Assembly: GCA_044228795.1 (NCBI GenBank)
Contig: JBGAUE010000007.1
Location: forward strand, 62,001 to 126,000
DNA length: 64,000 bases
Source of the DNA: M0108 sp044228795
Lineage (GTDB): Bacteria > Pseudomonadota > Gammaproteobacteria > Chromatiales > Chromatiaceae
Reading direction: 5' to 3'
Part shown: positions 25,792 to 35,030 of the stretch, one piece after another
Position numbering within the stretch: the first letter of the stretch is position 1
How the letters are laid out: each line of letters begins with the position of its first letter
The notes under the pieces: model-generated
What the model was told of the DNA's origin: nothing
The model's database searches: none
What the model saw: the letters and a program-made list of their open reading frames with translations, nothing else
Made by a program: the position numbers and the translations under genes

Positions 25792-28389
25792 TCAATCCAC
25801 GATCTCTCCCTCCAACACCCGTTCGAAGGCCAGGGCGCCATCCACGGCCTCGACCTCGATGACATCGCCGGGGCCGAAACGGCCAGCGAGGATCTCCTGG
25901 GCCAAGGGGTTTTCCATTTGGGCGCGGATGGCGCGCTTGAGGGGCCGGGCGCCATAGACAGGGTCAAAGCCCGCCTCGCCCAAGTGATCGAGGGCGGCAT
26001 CGTCCACCACCAGCTTCATGTCCCGATCCGCCAGCCGCTTCTGCAAGAAGAGGATCTGGATACGGGCGATGGCGCGAATTTGATCGCGACGCAAGGGGTG
26101 GAACACCACGATCTCGTCGAGGCGGTTAATGAACTCGGGGCGGAAGGCGATGCGGACCACCTCCATGACCGCCGACTTCATCTCGGCATAGCGTTCCTCC
26201 CCGGCCATCTGCTGGATGACGTCCGAGCCCAGATTGGAGGTCAGCACGATGACGGCGTTGCGGAAATCCACCGTCCGTCCCTGACCGTCGGTCAGGCGCC
26301 CGTCATCCAGAACCTGGAGCAAGACATTGAAGACATCCGGGTGGGCCTTCTCCACCTCATCTAGCAGGATGACGCTATAGGGCCGGCGGCGCACCGCCTC
26401 GGTGAGATAGCCCCCCTCCTCGTAGCCCACGTAGCCCGGCGGGGCACCGATGAGCCGTGCCACCGAGTGCTTCTCCATGAACTCGGACATGTCGATGCGG
26501 ACCATAGCCTCCTCGGTATCGAAGAGGAACTCTGCCAGGGCCTTACACAACTCCGTCTTGCCCACACCCGTGGGGCCCAGGAAGAGAAAGGAACCGATGG
26601 GGCGCATGGGATCGGACAGCCCTGCCCGCGACCGGCGAATGGCATCGCTGACGGCGGCAACGGCCTCACCCTGACCCACCACCCGTTTACCCAGAGCGTG
26701 CTCCATGCGCAAGAGCTTGTCGCGCTCCCCCTCCAGCATGCGCGAGACGGGAATACCCGTCCATTTAGAGACGATATCGGCGATCTCCTCCTCCGTGACC
26801 TTATCGCGCAGCAGTTTCTTCTCGGCTGTTTCGGCGGCGGATGCGGTCTCCAGGCGCTTCATCAGCTCCGGAACCCGCCCATACTGGAGTTCGGACATGC
26901 GCGCCAGATCACCCGCGCGCCGGGCGGTCTCCATCTCCACCCGCACCCGATCCAGCTCCTCCTTGATATGGGCCGTTCCCTGCAGGCTTGCCTTCTCCGC
27001 CTTCCAGACCTCGTTGAGATCGGAGAACTCGCGTTCCAGCTTGGCGATCTGCTCCTCCAGGTCCGTTATGCGCCGCTTGGAGGCCTCATCGGACTCCTTC
27101 TTCATGGCCTCCCGCTCAATCTTGAGCTGGATCAAGCGCCGGTCGAGGCGGTCCATCTCCTCCGGCATGGAGTCGATCTCCATGCGAATCTGGGAGGCCG
27201 CCTCATCGATCAGGTCAATAGCCTTGTCCGGCAACTGGCGGTCGGCGATATAGCGATGGGACAGGGTGGCGGCAGCCACGATGGCGGGGTCCGTGATCTC
27301 TACCTTGTGATGGACCTCGTAGCGCTCCTTGAGCCCACGCAGGATGGCTATGGTGTCCTCAACATTGGGCTCCTGCACCAGCACCTTCTGGAAGCGGCGC
27401 TCCAGGGCGGCGTCCTTTTCCACGTACTTGCGGTATTCGTCCAGAGTAGTAGCACCGACGCAGTGCAACTCACCCCGGGCCAGGGCCGGCTTGAGCATGT
27501 TGCCCGCGTCCATGGCACCCTCGGCCTTACCGGCGCCCACCATGGTGTGCAATTCGTCGATGAAGAGGATGAGGTTCCCCTCCTGGCGCGCGACGTCATT
27601 GAGCACCGCCTTGAGACGCTCCTCGAACTCGCCGCGAAACTTGGCGCCGGCGATCAGGGCGGCCATATCGAGCGACAGGAGCCGCTTGGTCTTGAGCCCC
27701 TCCGGCACCTCGCCATTGACGATGCGCTGGGCCAAGCCCTCGACGATGGCGGTCTTACCGACACCTGGCTCGCCGATCAGCACCGGGTTGTTCTTAGTGC
27801 GGCGCTGCAGGACCTGAATCGTCCGGCGGATCTCGTCATCGCGACCAATGACCGGGTCCAGCTTGCCCTGCTCGGCACGCTCGGTCAGGTCGATGGTGTA
27901 CTTCTCCAGGGCCTGACGCTGCTCCTCGGCATTGGGATCGCTCACCGCCTGGCCGCCGCGCATCTGCTCAATGGCCCGTTCGATTGGCCCCTTACTGGCC
28001 CCCGCCTCGCGCAGCAGCCGGCCCAGATCCCCCTTATCCTCCACCGCCGCCAGCACAAACAGCTCGGACGAGATGTACTGGTCTTTGCGCTGCTGGGACA
28101 GCTTGTCGGTTTGATTCAGCAGCCGGGTCAGGTCATTGCCGAGATGCACCTCCCCGGCGTTACCCTCCACCCGCGGCAGCCGCTCCAGGGCCTCGCCCAA
28201 GGCCGAGCGCAACCTGTTCACGTTCACATCTGCCTGTGCCAGCAAGTGCCGTGAACTGCCGCCCTCCTGATCCAGTAAGGCCGCCATCAAATGGACAGGC
28301 TCGATGAACTGGCTGTCGCGCCCCACCGCCAGGCTCTGCGCATCCTGCAAGGCCATCTGGAACTTGGACGTCAATTTATCCATGCGCAT
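25792..28389 (-). CDS. clpB: Chaperone ClpB
   Basis: AAA+ disaggregase (865 residues) that works with DnaK to dissolve heat-damaged aggregates. An N-terminal Clp repeat domain (KFQMALQDAQSLAVG) is followed by the first ATPase with GEPGVGKT near residue 207. The long coiled-coil middle domain (about 410-525) distinguishes ClpB from ClpA and ClpC. The second ATPase has GPTGVGKT near 605. The ATG at 28389 has GGAG ten bases upstream; Met3 is an alternative. A promoter of heat-shock type lies just ahead. Confidence 0.97.
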   Translation of the reverse strand: MRMDKLTSKFQMALQDAQSLAVGRDSQFIEPVHLMAALLDQEGGSSRHLLAQADVNVNRLRSALGEALERLPRVEGNAGEVHLGNDLTRLLNQTDKLSQQRKDQYISSELFVLAAVEDKGDLGRLLREAGASKGPIERAIEQMRGGQAVSDPNAEEQRQALEKYTIDLTERAEQGKLDPVIGRDDEIRRTIQVLQRRTKNNPVLIGEPGVGKTAIVEGLAQRIVNGEVPEGLKTKRLLSLDMAALIAGAKFRGEFEERLKAVLNDVARQEGNLILFIDELHTMVGAGKAEGAMDAGNMLKPALARGELHCVGATTLDEYRKYVEKDAALERRFQKVLVQEPNVEDTIAILRGLKERYEVHHKVEITDPAIVAAATLSHRYIADRQLPDKAIDLIDEAASQIRMEIDSMPEEMDRLDRRLIQLKIEREAMKKESDEASKRRITDLEEQIAKLEREFSDLNEVWKAEKASLQGTAHIKEELDRVRVEMETARRAGDLARMSELQYGRVPELMKRLETASAAETAEKKLLRDKVTEEEIADIVSKWTGIPVSRMLEGERDKLLRMEHALGKRVVGQGEAVAAVSDAIRRSRAGLSDPMRPIGSFLFLGPTGVGKTELCKALAEFLFDTEEAMVRIDMSEFMEKHSVARLIGAPPGYVGYEEGGYLTEAVRRRPYSVILLDEVEKAHPDVFNVLLQVLDDGRLTDGQGRTVDFRNAVIVLTSNLGSDVIQQMAGEERYAEMKSAVMEVVRIAFRPEFINRLDEIVVFHPLRRDQIRAIARIQILFLQKRLADRDMKLVVDDAALDHLGEAGFDPVYGARPLKRAIRAQMENPLAQEILAGRFGPGDVIEVEAVDGALAFERVLEGEIVD

Positions 28390-28427
28390 GGCTAAGAATC
28401 TCCACTACTGCAATCGGTTATGGATGC

Positions 28428-28456
28428 TAGGTTGGGAAGGCCGGGATGATTTCAAG
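28428..28456 (-). promoter_or_regulatory. Heat-shock (sigma-32 type) promoter of clpB
   Basis: On the minus strand CTTGAAA is followed after 13 bases by CCCAACCTA, close to the RpoH consensus (CTTGAAA and CCCCATnTA). The -10 is about 40 bases before the clpB start. Position and match make this a convincing heat-shock promoter. Confidence 0.75.
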
Positions 28457-28802
28457 GCTCCGGGGCCTGGGATTCCCACCCGTGCTGTCTGCCCCTAATC
28501 CTAGCAGTTCCATCGAAGCTCATAACCCCTTAGTCGAAAATGGATTGATCAAAGGGATTCTCTTCCCTGGCCACCTGTGGCTCGGAATAATTCATTTTGC
28601 GCATCCCATGCAAATTGAACACTCCTGCCACCGCCAGATGGACAGTTATACCGGGGCGAACGGATATCCCCCACTAGCTCCCCAATGCCGTTCCTGAAAG
28701 ACTGGACTGAGGCCCATGAGAAGGAAAGTCAGGTACCATAAGATCACTTCCCTGGAGAACGAAAAACCGAGGGCACCTCCATTAATCAGGTTTATCTGCA
28801 CC
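28457..28802. other. Intergenic stretch upstream of clpB and the YjbQ gene
   Basis: I see no convincing gene, repeat or hairpin here beyond promoter space for the two divergent neighbours. A short open frame at 28446-28697 lacks any recognisable protein features. Confidence 0.5.
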
Positions 28803-29210
28803 ATGCGTGACTCAATCCGGTTTGCGACCCATCGGGATCAGGAGTTGGTGGACATCACCGCCCAGGTACGGTTACTGGTGGAGCGTAGCGGTATCCGCGA
28901 CGGATTGGTCCATGTCTATGCCCAAGGGGCGACGGCGGCGATCATGATTCAAGAGAATTGGGACGAGAGTGTGCAGGAGGACGTGATCACCTTTCTTGCC
29001 AAACAGATCCCTAAGGGCATCTGGCAACATGACCGGCAAGACGGGAACGGCGATGCCCATATCAAGGCCGGCTTGGTGGGACCTGGGGAGACCCTGCCTC
29101 TGATGGAGGGCAAGCTGGGACTTTCGACCTGGCAAAACATCTTCTTCTGCGAATTCGACGGCCCTCGCAGCCAGCGGAACGTGGTGGTTACGATCATCGC
29201 CGACCTCTGA
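28803..29210 (+). CDS. YjbQ/UPF0047 family protein
   Basis: Small cytoplasmic enzyme-like protein of 135 residues from the ATG at 28803. GLVHVYAQGATAAIMIQENWD, DGNGDAHIKAGLVG and LGLSTWQNIFFCEFDGPR are hallmarks of the UPF0047/YjbQ family. Some members have weak thiamin-phosphate-synthase activity, but the true role is unsettled. Conserved His and Asp/Glu residues (HAHIK-like HIKAG) form the expected pocket. It stands alone, with no operon partners. Confidence 0.88.
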   Translation: MRDSIRFATHRDQELVDITAQVRLLVERSGIRDGLVHVYAQGATAAIMIQENWDESVQEDVITFLAKQIPKGIWQHDRQDGNGDAHIKAGLVGPGETLPLMEGKLGLSTWQNIFFCEFDGPRSQRNVVVTIIADL

Positions 29211-29316
29211 CGTTATGGCCGAAGGGGATGCCTTACTATCCGGAGCCCTACCCTTGATTGACGGCAAGCCATGGGCGAGTCACGGATGCGCTCCCGAATT
29301 GCCGCGCGATCCCCCG

Positions 29317-29679
29317 TTATTCTGAGAGGACTTCCACACGGACACGTGCAGTGCCATCAATTCCCAACTTCCGCGCTGCTGCTCGGGAGAGATCGATAAT
29401 CCTGCCGCTCTTGTAGGGTCCACGATCGTTTATCCGCACGACGACCTCTTTGTCATTAGCAAGATTCGTGACCCTGACTTGGGTTCCAAAAGGCAAACTA
29501 GGATGGGCCGCGGTTAGGGCATTCTGATTAAAGGGCTGGCCACTGGCGGTCTTCTTCCCATGATGAGCAGGTCCGTACCAGGATGCCACGCCGTCCTGCT
29601 GCTTTTTGCTCGCCGAACTACAGCCGCCAGTGAGCGCGATCGCGAGAATCAAAGCGATCAGGGCGAAACCGCGACTCAT
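29317..29679 (-). CDS. rlpA: RlpA-like septal ring lytic transglycosylase lipoprotein
   Basis: Starting at MSRGF, the 120-residue product carries a lipoprotein signal ending LTGGC, then a double-psi beta-barrel domain: GVASWYGPAHHGKKTASGQ, the catalytic-type FGTQVRVTNL, and VRINDRGPYKSGRIIDLS. RlpA cleaves denuded glycan strands at the septum. The C-terminal SPOR domain of larger RlpA proteins is absent, so this is the short form. It is monocistronic, ahead of a tRNA on the same strand. Confidence 0.88.
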   Translation of the reverse strand: MSRGFALIALILAIALTGGCSSASKKQQDGVASWYGPAHHGKKTASGQPFNQNALTAAHPSLPFGTQVRVTNLANDKEVVVRINDRGPYKSGRIIDLSRAAARKLGIDGTARVRVEVLSE

Positions 29680-29914
29680 GAAAGAAGCAACAGGCAGCTT
29701 GAAGCATCGCACTGGCCCGTACAGAATCCAGACCTTGAGACTTCTCCCGTCATTGGCGAATTCAATCAGTGACCGGGTAATTCTTGATATCAGGGGATCG
29801 GCGAAAAGAACTGGTCTGGCCAGTCACGGGAAGGGCCGAGAGGTATCGCTACTGGGAGGAAACAAGGCAAATTCGAAAATTCGCCTTGCTTACCAGATAA
29901 TTAAATGCAAGTAG

Positions 29915-30007
29915 TGGCGGAGAGAGAGGGATTCGAACCCTCGATGGAGGTATAAGCCCCATACTCCCTTAGCAGGGGAGCGCCTTCAGCCTCTCGGCCA
30001 TCTCTCC
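29915..30007 (-). tRNA. tRNA-Ser (anticodon GCU)
   Basis: On the minus strand the 93-base gene begins GGAGAGATGGCCGAGAGGCT and ends with encoded CCA. Acceptor arms GGAGAGA and TCTCTCC pair fully. The anticodon stem CTCCC/GGGAG encloses CTGCTAA, giving GCT, and a long variable arm follows, as expected for serine. The T arm contains GGTTCGAATCC. Confidence 0.97.
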
Positions 30008-30082
30008 AGGAAACCTTGGCAGTTTTTGCAGGTGTCTTAGCAGGCGGGGCATTATAGTTCCGCCTGCCGTTGGGCGCCACAG

Positions 30083-30304
30083 CTAATCGTTGTCGATGTC
30101 GTTATCGCTATCGATGTCTCCCCCGCCGCTCAGTCCTGCCTGTTCGCGCTTGATACGCTCGTAGATCTCTTCGCGATGGACGGCGACGTCCCGGGGGGCG
30201 TTGACGCCGATGCGCACCTGGTTGCCCTTGACGCCAAGGACGGTGACAGTCACCTCATCTCCGATCATAAGGGTCTCGCCGACCCTTCTCGTGAGTATCA
30301 ACAT
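30083..30304 (-). CDS. csrA: Carbon storage regulator CsrA
   Basis: Dimeric RNA-binding regulator that binds GGA motifs near ribosome-binding sites. The first 55 residues (MLILTRRVGETLMIGDEV ... GVNAPRDVAVHREEIYERI) are canonical. The C-terminal tail is acidic and slightly longer than usual, with repeats of Asp-Ile-Asp-Asn type. Placement between lysC and tRNA-Ser is the common gammaproteobacterial arrangement. Confidence 0.97.
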   Translation of the reverse strand: MLILTRRVGETLMIGDEVTVTVLGVKGNQVRIGVNAPRDVAVHREEIYERIKREQAGLSGGGDIDSDNDIDND

Positions 30305-30462
30305 GTCGCGTTCTCTCCCTATATATTCCTTTAACCAGAACGCGGGCCAGGGGCGGCGAAGAGCGGCATGGCCGACTCAGGCGCTGGGACCGCGAAGCAA
30401 CCAAACACGAAGACCTGGATACGACTCCGTGGGGATTGAATTTTAGCAATTGCCAGGGGCCC

Positions 30463-30498
30463 CAAAAAGGGCTTTTTGCTTGATTGCAACCCTTTTTG
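30463..30498 (-). terminator. Hairpin downstream of lysC
   Basis: CAAAAAGGG and CCCTTTTTG form a nine-pair stem with an 18-base loop, 18 bases after the lysC stop on the minus strand. The T-run is inside the stem, so it could work in either direction. Confidence 0.55.
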
Positions 30499-30515
30499 AG
30501 TCTGATGACCCTCGA

Positions 30516-31739
30516 TCAGGCGGCTTTGTCCAGGTCGAAGGCGCTGTGCAGGGTGCGCACGCCGAGTTCCAGATACTTCTCGTCCACGACCACGGAGATC
30601 TTGATCTCGGAGGTGGAGATCATGCGGATATTGATTCCATCCTTAGCGAGGGCAGCGAACATCTTACTGGCGATGCCCGCGTGGGAACGCATCCCTACCC
30701 CTACGATGGAGATCTTGGCGATGCGATCGTCACCCAGGACCTGACGCGCAGACAGGGATGCGGCGGTACCCCTGAGAATCTCCATGGCCCGCTGATAATC
30801 GTTGCGGTGGACGGTGAAGGTAAAATCCGTCGTCGCCTCGTCGGCGGCGATATTCTGGATGATCATGTCCACTTCGATATTGGCGTCCGCGATGGGACCC
30901 AAAATCTTATAGGCAACGCCGGGTTGGTCCGGAACCCCCAGGATAGTGAGCTTGGCCTCGTCGCGGGCGAAGGCAATACCAGAAATGACCGCTTGTTCCA
31001 CGGCGTCCTCCTCAAATGAAATCAGCGTGCCCTCGCCCTCTTCGAAGCTGGAGAGCACGCGCAAAGGTACCTTGTACTTACCCGCAAACTCCACGGAGCG
31101 GATCTGCAGGACCTTGGAGCCCAGGCTGGCCATCTCGAGCATCTCCTCGAAGGTGATGCGGTCGAGCTTGCGGGCGCGGGGCTCCACGCGCGGGTCCGTG
31201 GTATAGACACCATCCACGTCGGTGTAGATCTGGCACTCGTCGGCGTGCAGGGCAGCGGCCACAGCCACGGCGGAGGTGTCCGACCCGCCGCGCCCCAGGG
31301 TGGTGATATTGCCGTCTTCATCCACACCCTGAAAGCCCGCCACCACGACCACGCTCCCGGCGTCCAGGTCCGCACGGATATTGGCCCCCTCGATCTCACG
31401 GATACGCGCCTTGTTATGGGCGCTGTCCGTAAGGATTTGGACCTGGGCGCCCGTGTAGGAGCGGGCGGAGCAACCGACCTGGTCCAATGCCATGGCCAGC
31501 AGGGCGATGGTGACCTGTTCTCCGGTGGCTAGCAGTACGTCCAGTTCCCGGGGGAGGGGACGCTCCTGGATAGCCTTAGCCAGGCCGATGAGACGATCCG
31601 TCTCGCCAGACATGGCAGAGACGACGACCACCACCTGATCGCCCCGATCGTGCCAGCGTTTCACGCGCTGGGCTACGTTCTGAATGCGCTCCACGCCCCC
31701 GACGGAGGTGCCGCCATATTTTTGAACAATGAGCGCCAT
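30516..31739 (-). CDS. lysC: Aspartate kinase
   Basis: Phosphorylates aspartate at the head of the lysine, threonine, methionine and diaminopimelate pathways. From MALIVQKYGGTSVG (AAGGAG upstream) it has 407 residues, the usual single-function bacterial size. The kinase part contains GRGGSDTSAVAVAAAL and TDVDGVYTTDPR. The C-terminus has two ACT domains (LTILGVPDQPGVAYKILG and KISIVGVGMRSHAGIASKMF), which bind the feedback inhibitor. It lies between alaS and csrA. Confidence 0.96.
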   Translation of the reverse strand: MALIVQKYGGTSVGGVERIQNVAQRVKRWHDRGDQVVVVVSAMSGETDRLIGLAKAIQERPLPRELDVLLATGEQVTIALLAMALDQVGCSARSYTGAQVQILTDSAHNKARIREIEGANIRADLDAGSVVVVAGFQGVDEDGNITTLGRGGSDTSAVAVAAALHADECQIYTDVDGVYTTDPRVEPRARKLDRITFEEMLEMASLGSKVLQIRSVEFAGKYKVPLRVLSSFEEGEGTLISFEEDAVEQAVISGIAFARDEAKLTILGVPDQPGVAYKILGPIADANIEVDMIIQNIAADEATTDFTFTVHRNDYQRAMEILRGTAASLSARQVLGDDRIAKISIVGVGMRSHAGIASKMFAALAKDGINIRMISTSEIKISVVVDEKYLELGVRTLHSAFDLDKAA

Positions 31740-31819
31740 GGCACTCTCCTTACTTCTGCCAATGTCAACGATTCCCAGCCCCCCAGGATCCGGAGCAGCC
31801 AGGGGTAGAAAGCTGAAAT

Positions 31820-34426
31820 CTAGGGATTGACCCGGTCCCGGGCCCACTGCTTGGCAAGGGCCAGGGCCGCGGACAGGCCGGTGGGATCCGAGCCTCCCGC
31901 CTGGGCCATGTCCGGCCGGCCGCCACCCCTGCCGCCCACCTTGGCGGCGGCCTCGCGGATCAAATCACCCGCCTGGAAGCGGTCGGTCAGGTCCTTGGTC
32001 ACCCCGGCGATCAGACTCACCCTGCCCTCGCTCTCGGCTGCCAGCAGAATGATGGCTGAACCCAGCTTGTCCTTGAGCCGGTCCAGGGCGTCGCGCAGGG
32101 CCTTGGCGTCGGCGCCGTCCAGCCGTGCCGCCAGCACCTTGATCCCCCCGATCTCTTCCGCCTGGGCGGCTAAATCCTGGCCCGCAGCGCTGGCGGCCTT
32201 GGCCTTGAGGTCAGCTAATTCCTTTTCCAGCCGTCTGGCGCGCTCCAGTAGGGCGGCGACCTTATCGTCAAGGTCCTCACGGCTGCCCTTGACCAGGCTG
32301 GCCAGGCGCAGCAGACGCTCCTCATCCGCCTCAACCACTGCCAGGGCCTGAGCACCGGTGGTGGCCTCTATGCGGCGTACACCGGAGGCGATGCCGCCCT
32401 CGCTCAGGATCTTGAAGAGGCCGATATCCCCCACCGCCCGGGCATGGGTGCCGCCGCACAGCTCGGTGGAGAAATCACCCATGCGCAGCACCCGCACCCG
32501 GTCAGCATATTTCTCGCCGAAGAGGGCCATGGCGCCGGTAGCCTTGGCGTCCTCCAGGCTCATAACGCGGGTCTCGACCGGGTGATTCTCGCGAATTTCC
32601 CGGTTCACCAGGCGCTCGATGGCCAGGAGTTGGTCTCGGCTGACGGGCTCGAAGTGGGAGAAGTCGAAGCGCAGCCGCTCGGGATCCACCAATGAGCCCT
32701 TCTGCTGGACATGATCGCCCAGGACGTGACGCAGAGCCGCATGCATCAGGTGGGTGGCGGAGTGGTTGAGGGCCGTGGCGCGGCGCCGTTCAGCATCCAC
32801 CCTGGCTTCGAGCGTATCGCCGACGCGCAGTTCGCCCTCCTCCACCCGACAGACATGCCCGAAGACATCACCACCCAGTTTCTGGGTGTTGAGCACCGTC
32901 AGACGGACTTGATCGCCCCTGAGCCAGCCGCGGTCACCTACCTGGCCACCGGACTCAGCGTAGAAGGGGGTGGTGTCGAGGACCAGGAGGCCTTCGTCGC
33001 CCGCATTCAGGATATCAACCGCTGCCTCGCCCCGATAAAGGCCAATCACATGAGCGCGATCATCCAGATGCTCATAGCCTGTAAAGCAGGTCTCGCCCTC
33101 TAGCCGTAAAGCGGCGCCGGAACCAGCACCGAAGTGGCTGGCAGCGCGGGCACGTTCCTTCTGCCGGGCCATCTCGCGGTCAAAACCGGCGATATCCAGG
33201 ATCAGACCTCGCTCGCGGGCGATGTCGGCGGTTAGATCCAGAGGGAAGCCGTAGGTATCGTAGAGCTTAAATACGGTCTCACCGGGGATAACGCCACCAG
33301 CGAGGCCCGCAATAGCCTGCTCCAGGATGCGCAGGCCCTGTTCCAGGGTCTCGGCGAAGCGCTCCTCCTCCAGGTTAAGGACATGGGCCACCCGCTCCTG
33401 GGCCTTGGGCAATTCAGGAAAGGCGTCCCCCATTTCCGCCGCCAGGGGCGCGACGAGCTTGAAAAAGAAGGGATCGGCTTGGCCGAGCTGATAGCCGTGG
33501 CGGATGGCACGCCGGATGATGCGCCGCAGGACATAGCCACGCCCCTCGTTACCGGGGGTGACGCCGTCAACGATGAGAAAGGCCGCCGAACGGATATGGT
33601 CCGCGATGACGCGCAGGGCCTTGGATTCCCGGTTCTGGGCACCCGTGGCCTGGGCTGCCGCATCGATGAGCTTGGCGAAAAGGTCAATCTCGTAGTTGCT
33701 GTGGACGCCCTGCATGACCGCCGCCAGGCGCTCCAGCCCCATACCGGTATCCACCGAGGGCTTGGGCAAGGGGGTCAGCTTGCCGCTGGCATCCCGGTCG
33801 AATTGCATGAAAACCAGATTCCAGATCTCGATATAGCGGTCGCCATCGGCGTCCGGGGAGCCCGGGGGGCCACCGGGAACCTGAGGGCCGTGATCATAAA
33901 AGATCTCGGAGCAGGGACCGCAAGGGCCCGTATCACCCATGGACCAAAAATTGTCCTTCTCCCCGCAGCGCGAGAAGCGGGCGGGGTCCACACCAATCTC
34001 GTCGAGCCAAATGGCGGCGGCCTCATCGTCGTCCTGAAAAACGGTCACCCAGAGGCGCTCGGGGGGGATAGCGAGGACCTGGGTGAGGTATTCCCAGGCA
34101 TACAGAATGGCGTTGTGCTTGAAATAATCCCCGAAGCTGAAATTGCCCAGCATTTCGAAGAAGGTATGGTGACGGGCCGTGTAGCCGACATTCTCCAGGT
34201 CGTTGTGCTTACCGCCGGCGCGCACACAACGCTGGGTACTGGTGGCCCGGTGATAGGGACGCTTATCGCGACCCAGGAAGACGTCCTTGAACTGGACCAT
34301 GCCCGCGTTGGTGAACAGCAGGGTCGGGTCATTAGCCGGGACCAAGGGACTGCTGGGCACCACCTGATGGCCGTGGGTGGCGAAGAAATCGAGGAAACTG
34401 GCTCTCAGTTCGGCGCTGCTCTTCAT
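31820..34426 (-). CDS. alaS: Alanyl-tRNA synthetase
   Basis: Full-length class II synthetase of 868 residues. The N-terminal catalytic core has RHHTFFEMLGNFSFGDYFK and DTGMGLERLAAVMQG. The editing domain has the zinc site HSATHLMHAALRHVLGDH plus CGGTHARAVGDIG. The C-terminal oligomerisation part is DHHA1-like (RGGGRPDMAQAGG). It belongs to the recA-recX-alaS-lysC series on the minus strand. Confidence 0.98.
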   Translation of the reverse strand: MKSSAELRASFLDFFATHGHQVVPSSPLVPANDPTLLFTNAGMVQFKDVFLGRDKRPYHRATSTQRCVRAGGKHNDLENVGYTARHHTFFEMLGNFSFGDYFKHNAILYAWEYLTQVLAIPPERLWVTVFQDDDEAAAIWLDEIGVDPARFSRCGEKDNFWSMGDTGPCGPCSEIFYDHGPQVPGGPPGSPDADGDRYIEIWNLVFMQFDRDASGKLTPLPKPSVDTGMGLERLAAVMQGVHSNYEIDLFAKLIDAAAQATGAQNRESKALRVIADHIRSAAFLIVDGVTPGNEGRGYVLRRIIRRAIRHGYQLGQADPFFFKLVAPLAAEMGDAFPELPKAQERVAHVLNLEEERFAETLEQGLRILEQAIAGLAGGVIPGETVFKLYDTYGFPLDLTADIARERGLILDIAGFDREMARQKERARAASHFGAGSGAALRLEGETCFTGYEHLDDRAHVIGLYRGEAAVDILNAGDEGLLVLDTTPFYAESGGQVGDRGWLRGDQVRLTVLNTQKLGGDVFGHVCRVEEGELRVGDTLEARVDAERRRATALNHSATHLMHAALRHVLGDHVQQKGSLVDPERLRFDFSHFEPVSRDQLLAIERLVNREIRENHPVETRVMSLEDAKATGAMALFGEKYADRVRVLRMGDFSTELCGGTHARAVGDIGLFKILSEGGIASGVRRIEATTGAQALAVVEADEERLLRLASLVKGSREDLDDKVAALLERARRLEKELADLKAKAASAAGQDLAAQAEEIGGIKVLAARLDGADAKALRDALDRLKDKLGSAIILLAAESEGRVSLIAGVTKDLTDRFQAGDLIREAAAKVGGRGGGRPDMAQAGGSDPTGLSAALALAKQWARDRVNP

Positions 34427-34492
34427 GACGGCAAACTCAATACGGGATAAATGGCAGTTTTCGCTAAACGGCCCAATGGGTTCAAGGCGTTG

Positions 34493-34999
34493 TCACGCTT
34501 CCGGCCCGCCGCGCAGGTAGCGACCGACGAGTTCCGACGGAAAGCCGCGATATTCGAGGAAACGGGCACGGCGCCCCAGTTCTTTGCGATCGGTGACCCG
34601 GCCAGAACCAAATTTCCTGGTTACCACGCTGGCCATGAGTTCCAGCCAATCGCCGGTGCTCCGGTCAATGAAGCGGCCGATCAGATCCTCGTCCAAGCCC
34701 CGCTCAAGCAACTCCCGACGCAACCGCAGAGGGCCGAAACCCTTGCGCAGTCGCCCAGCCACATAGGCCTCGGCCATGCGTTCGTCACTCAGGAGGCCCG
34801 TCTCGGTCAGGGCGTCAAGCACCCCCGCCAAAATGACCGCCTCGTAGCCCCGCGCCCGCAACTTATGTTCCAGCTCGGCACGGCTATGCTCGCGATTAGC
34901 GAGCAGGCGCAGGGCATGGTTACGGACGTCATCGGCCCCCTGAGCACCCGGGGGCCCCTCCAGGAGTTCCTCCCCAAACTCGTCTGGATCCTCGTCCAT
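34493..34999 (-). CDS. recX: RecA regulator RecX
   Basis: Helical protein of 168 residues that modulates RecA filaments. Family features visible are HALRLLANREHSRAELEHKL near the N-terminus, the GLLSDERMAEAYV segment, and FLEYRGFPSELVGRYL at the end. It follows recA by 31 bases on the same strand, the normal pairing. Confidence 0.93.
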   Translation of the reverse strand: MDEDPDEFGEELLEGPPGAQGADDVRNHALRLLANREHSRAELEHKLRARGYEAVILAGVLDALTETGLLSDERMAEAYVAGRLRKGFGPLRLRRELLERGLDEDLIGRFIDRSTGDWLELMASVVTRKFGSGRVTDRKELGRRARFLEYRGFPSELVGRYLRGGPEA

Positions 35000-35030
35000 A
35001 CCAGCAGCCGGATCAGGAGCGGCCTATCGC

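Noticed and set aside
26467..28254. Long plus-strand open frame opposite clpB
   Set aside because: Fully antisense to a clear clpB gene, with typical shadow composition and no domain.
28446..28697. 83-codon open frame between clpB and the YjbQ gene
   Set aside because: Covers the clpB heat-shock promoter, has no family features and no good ribosome-binding site.
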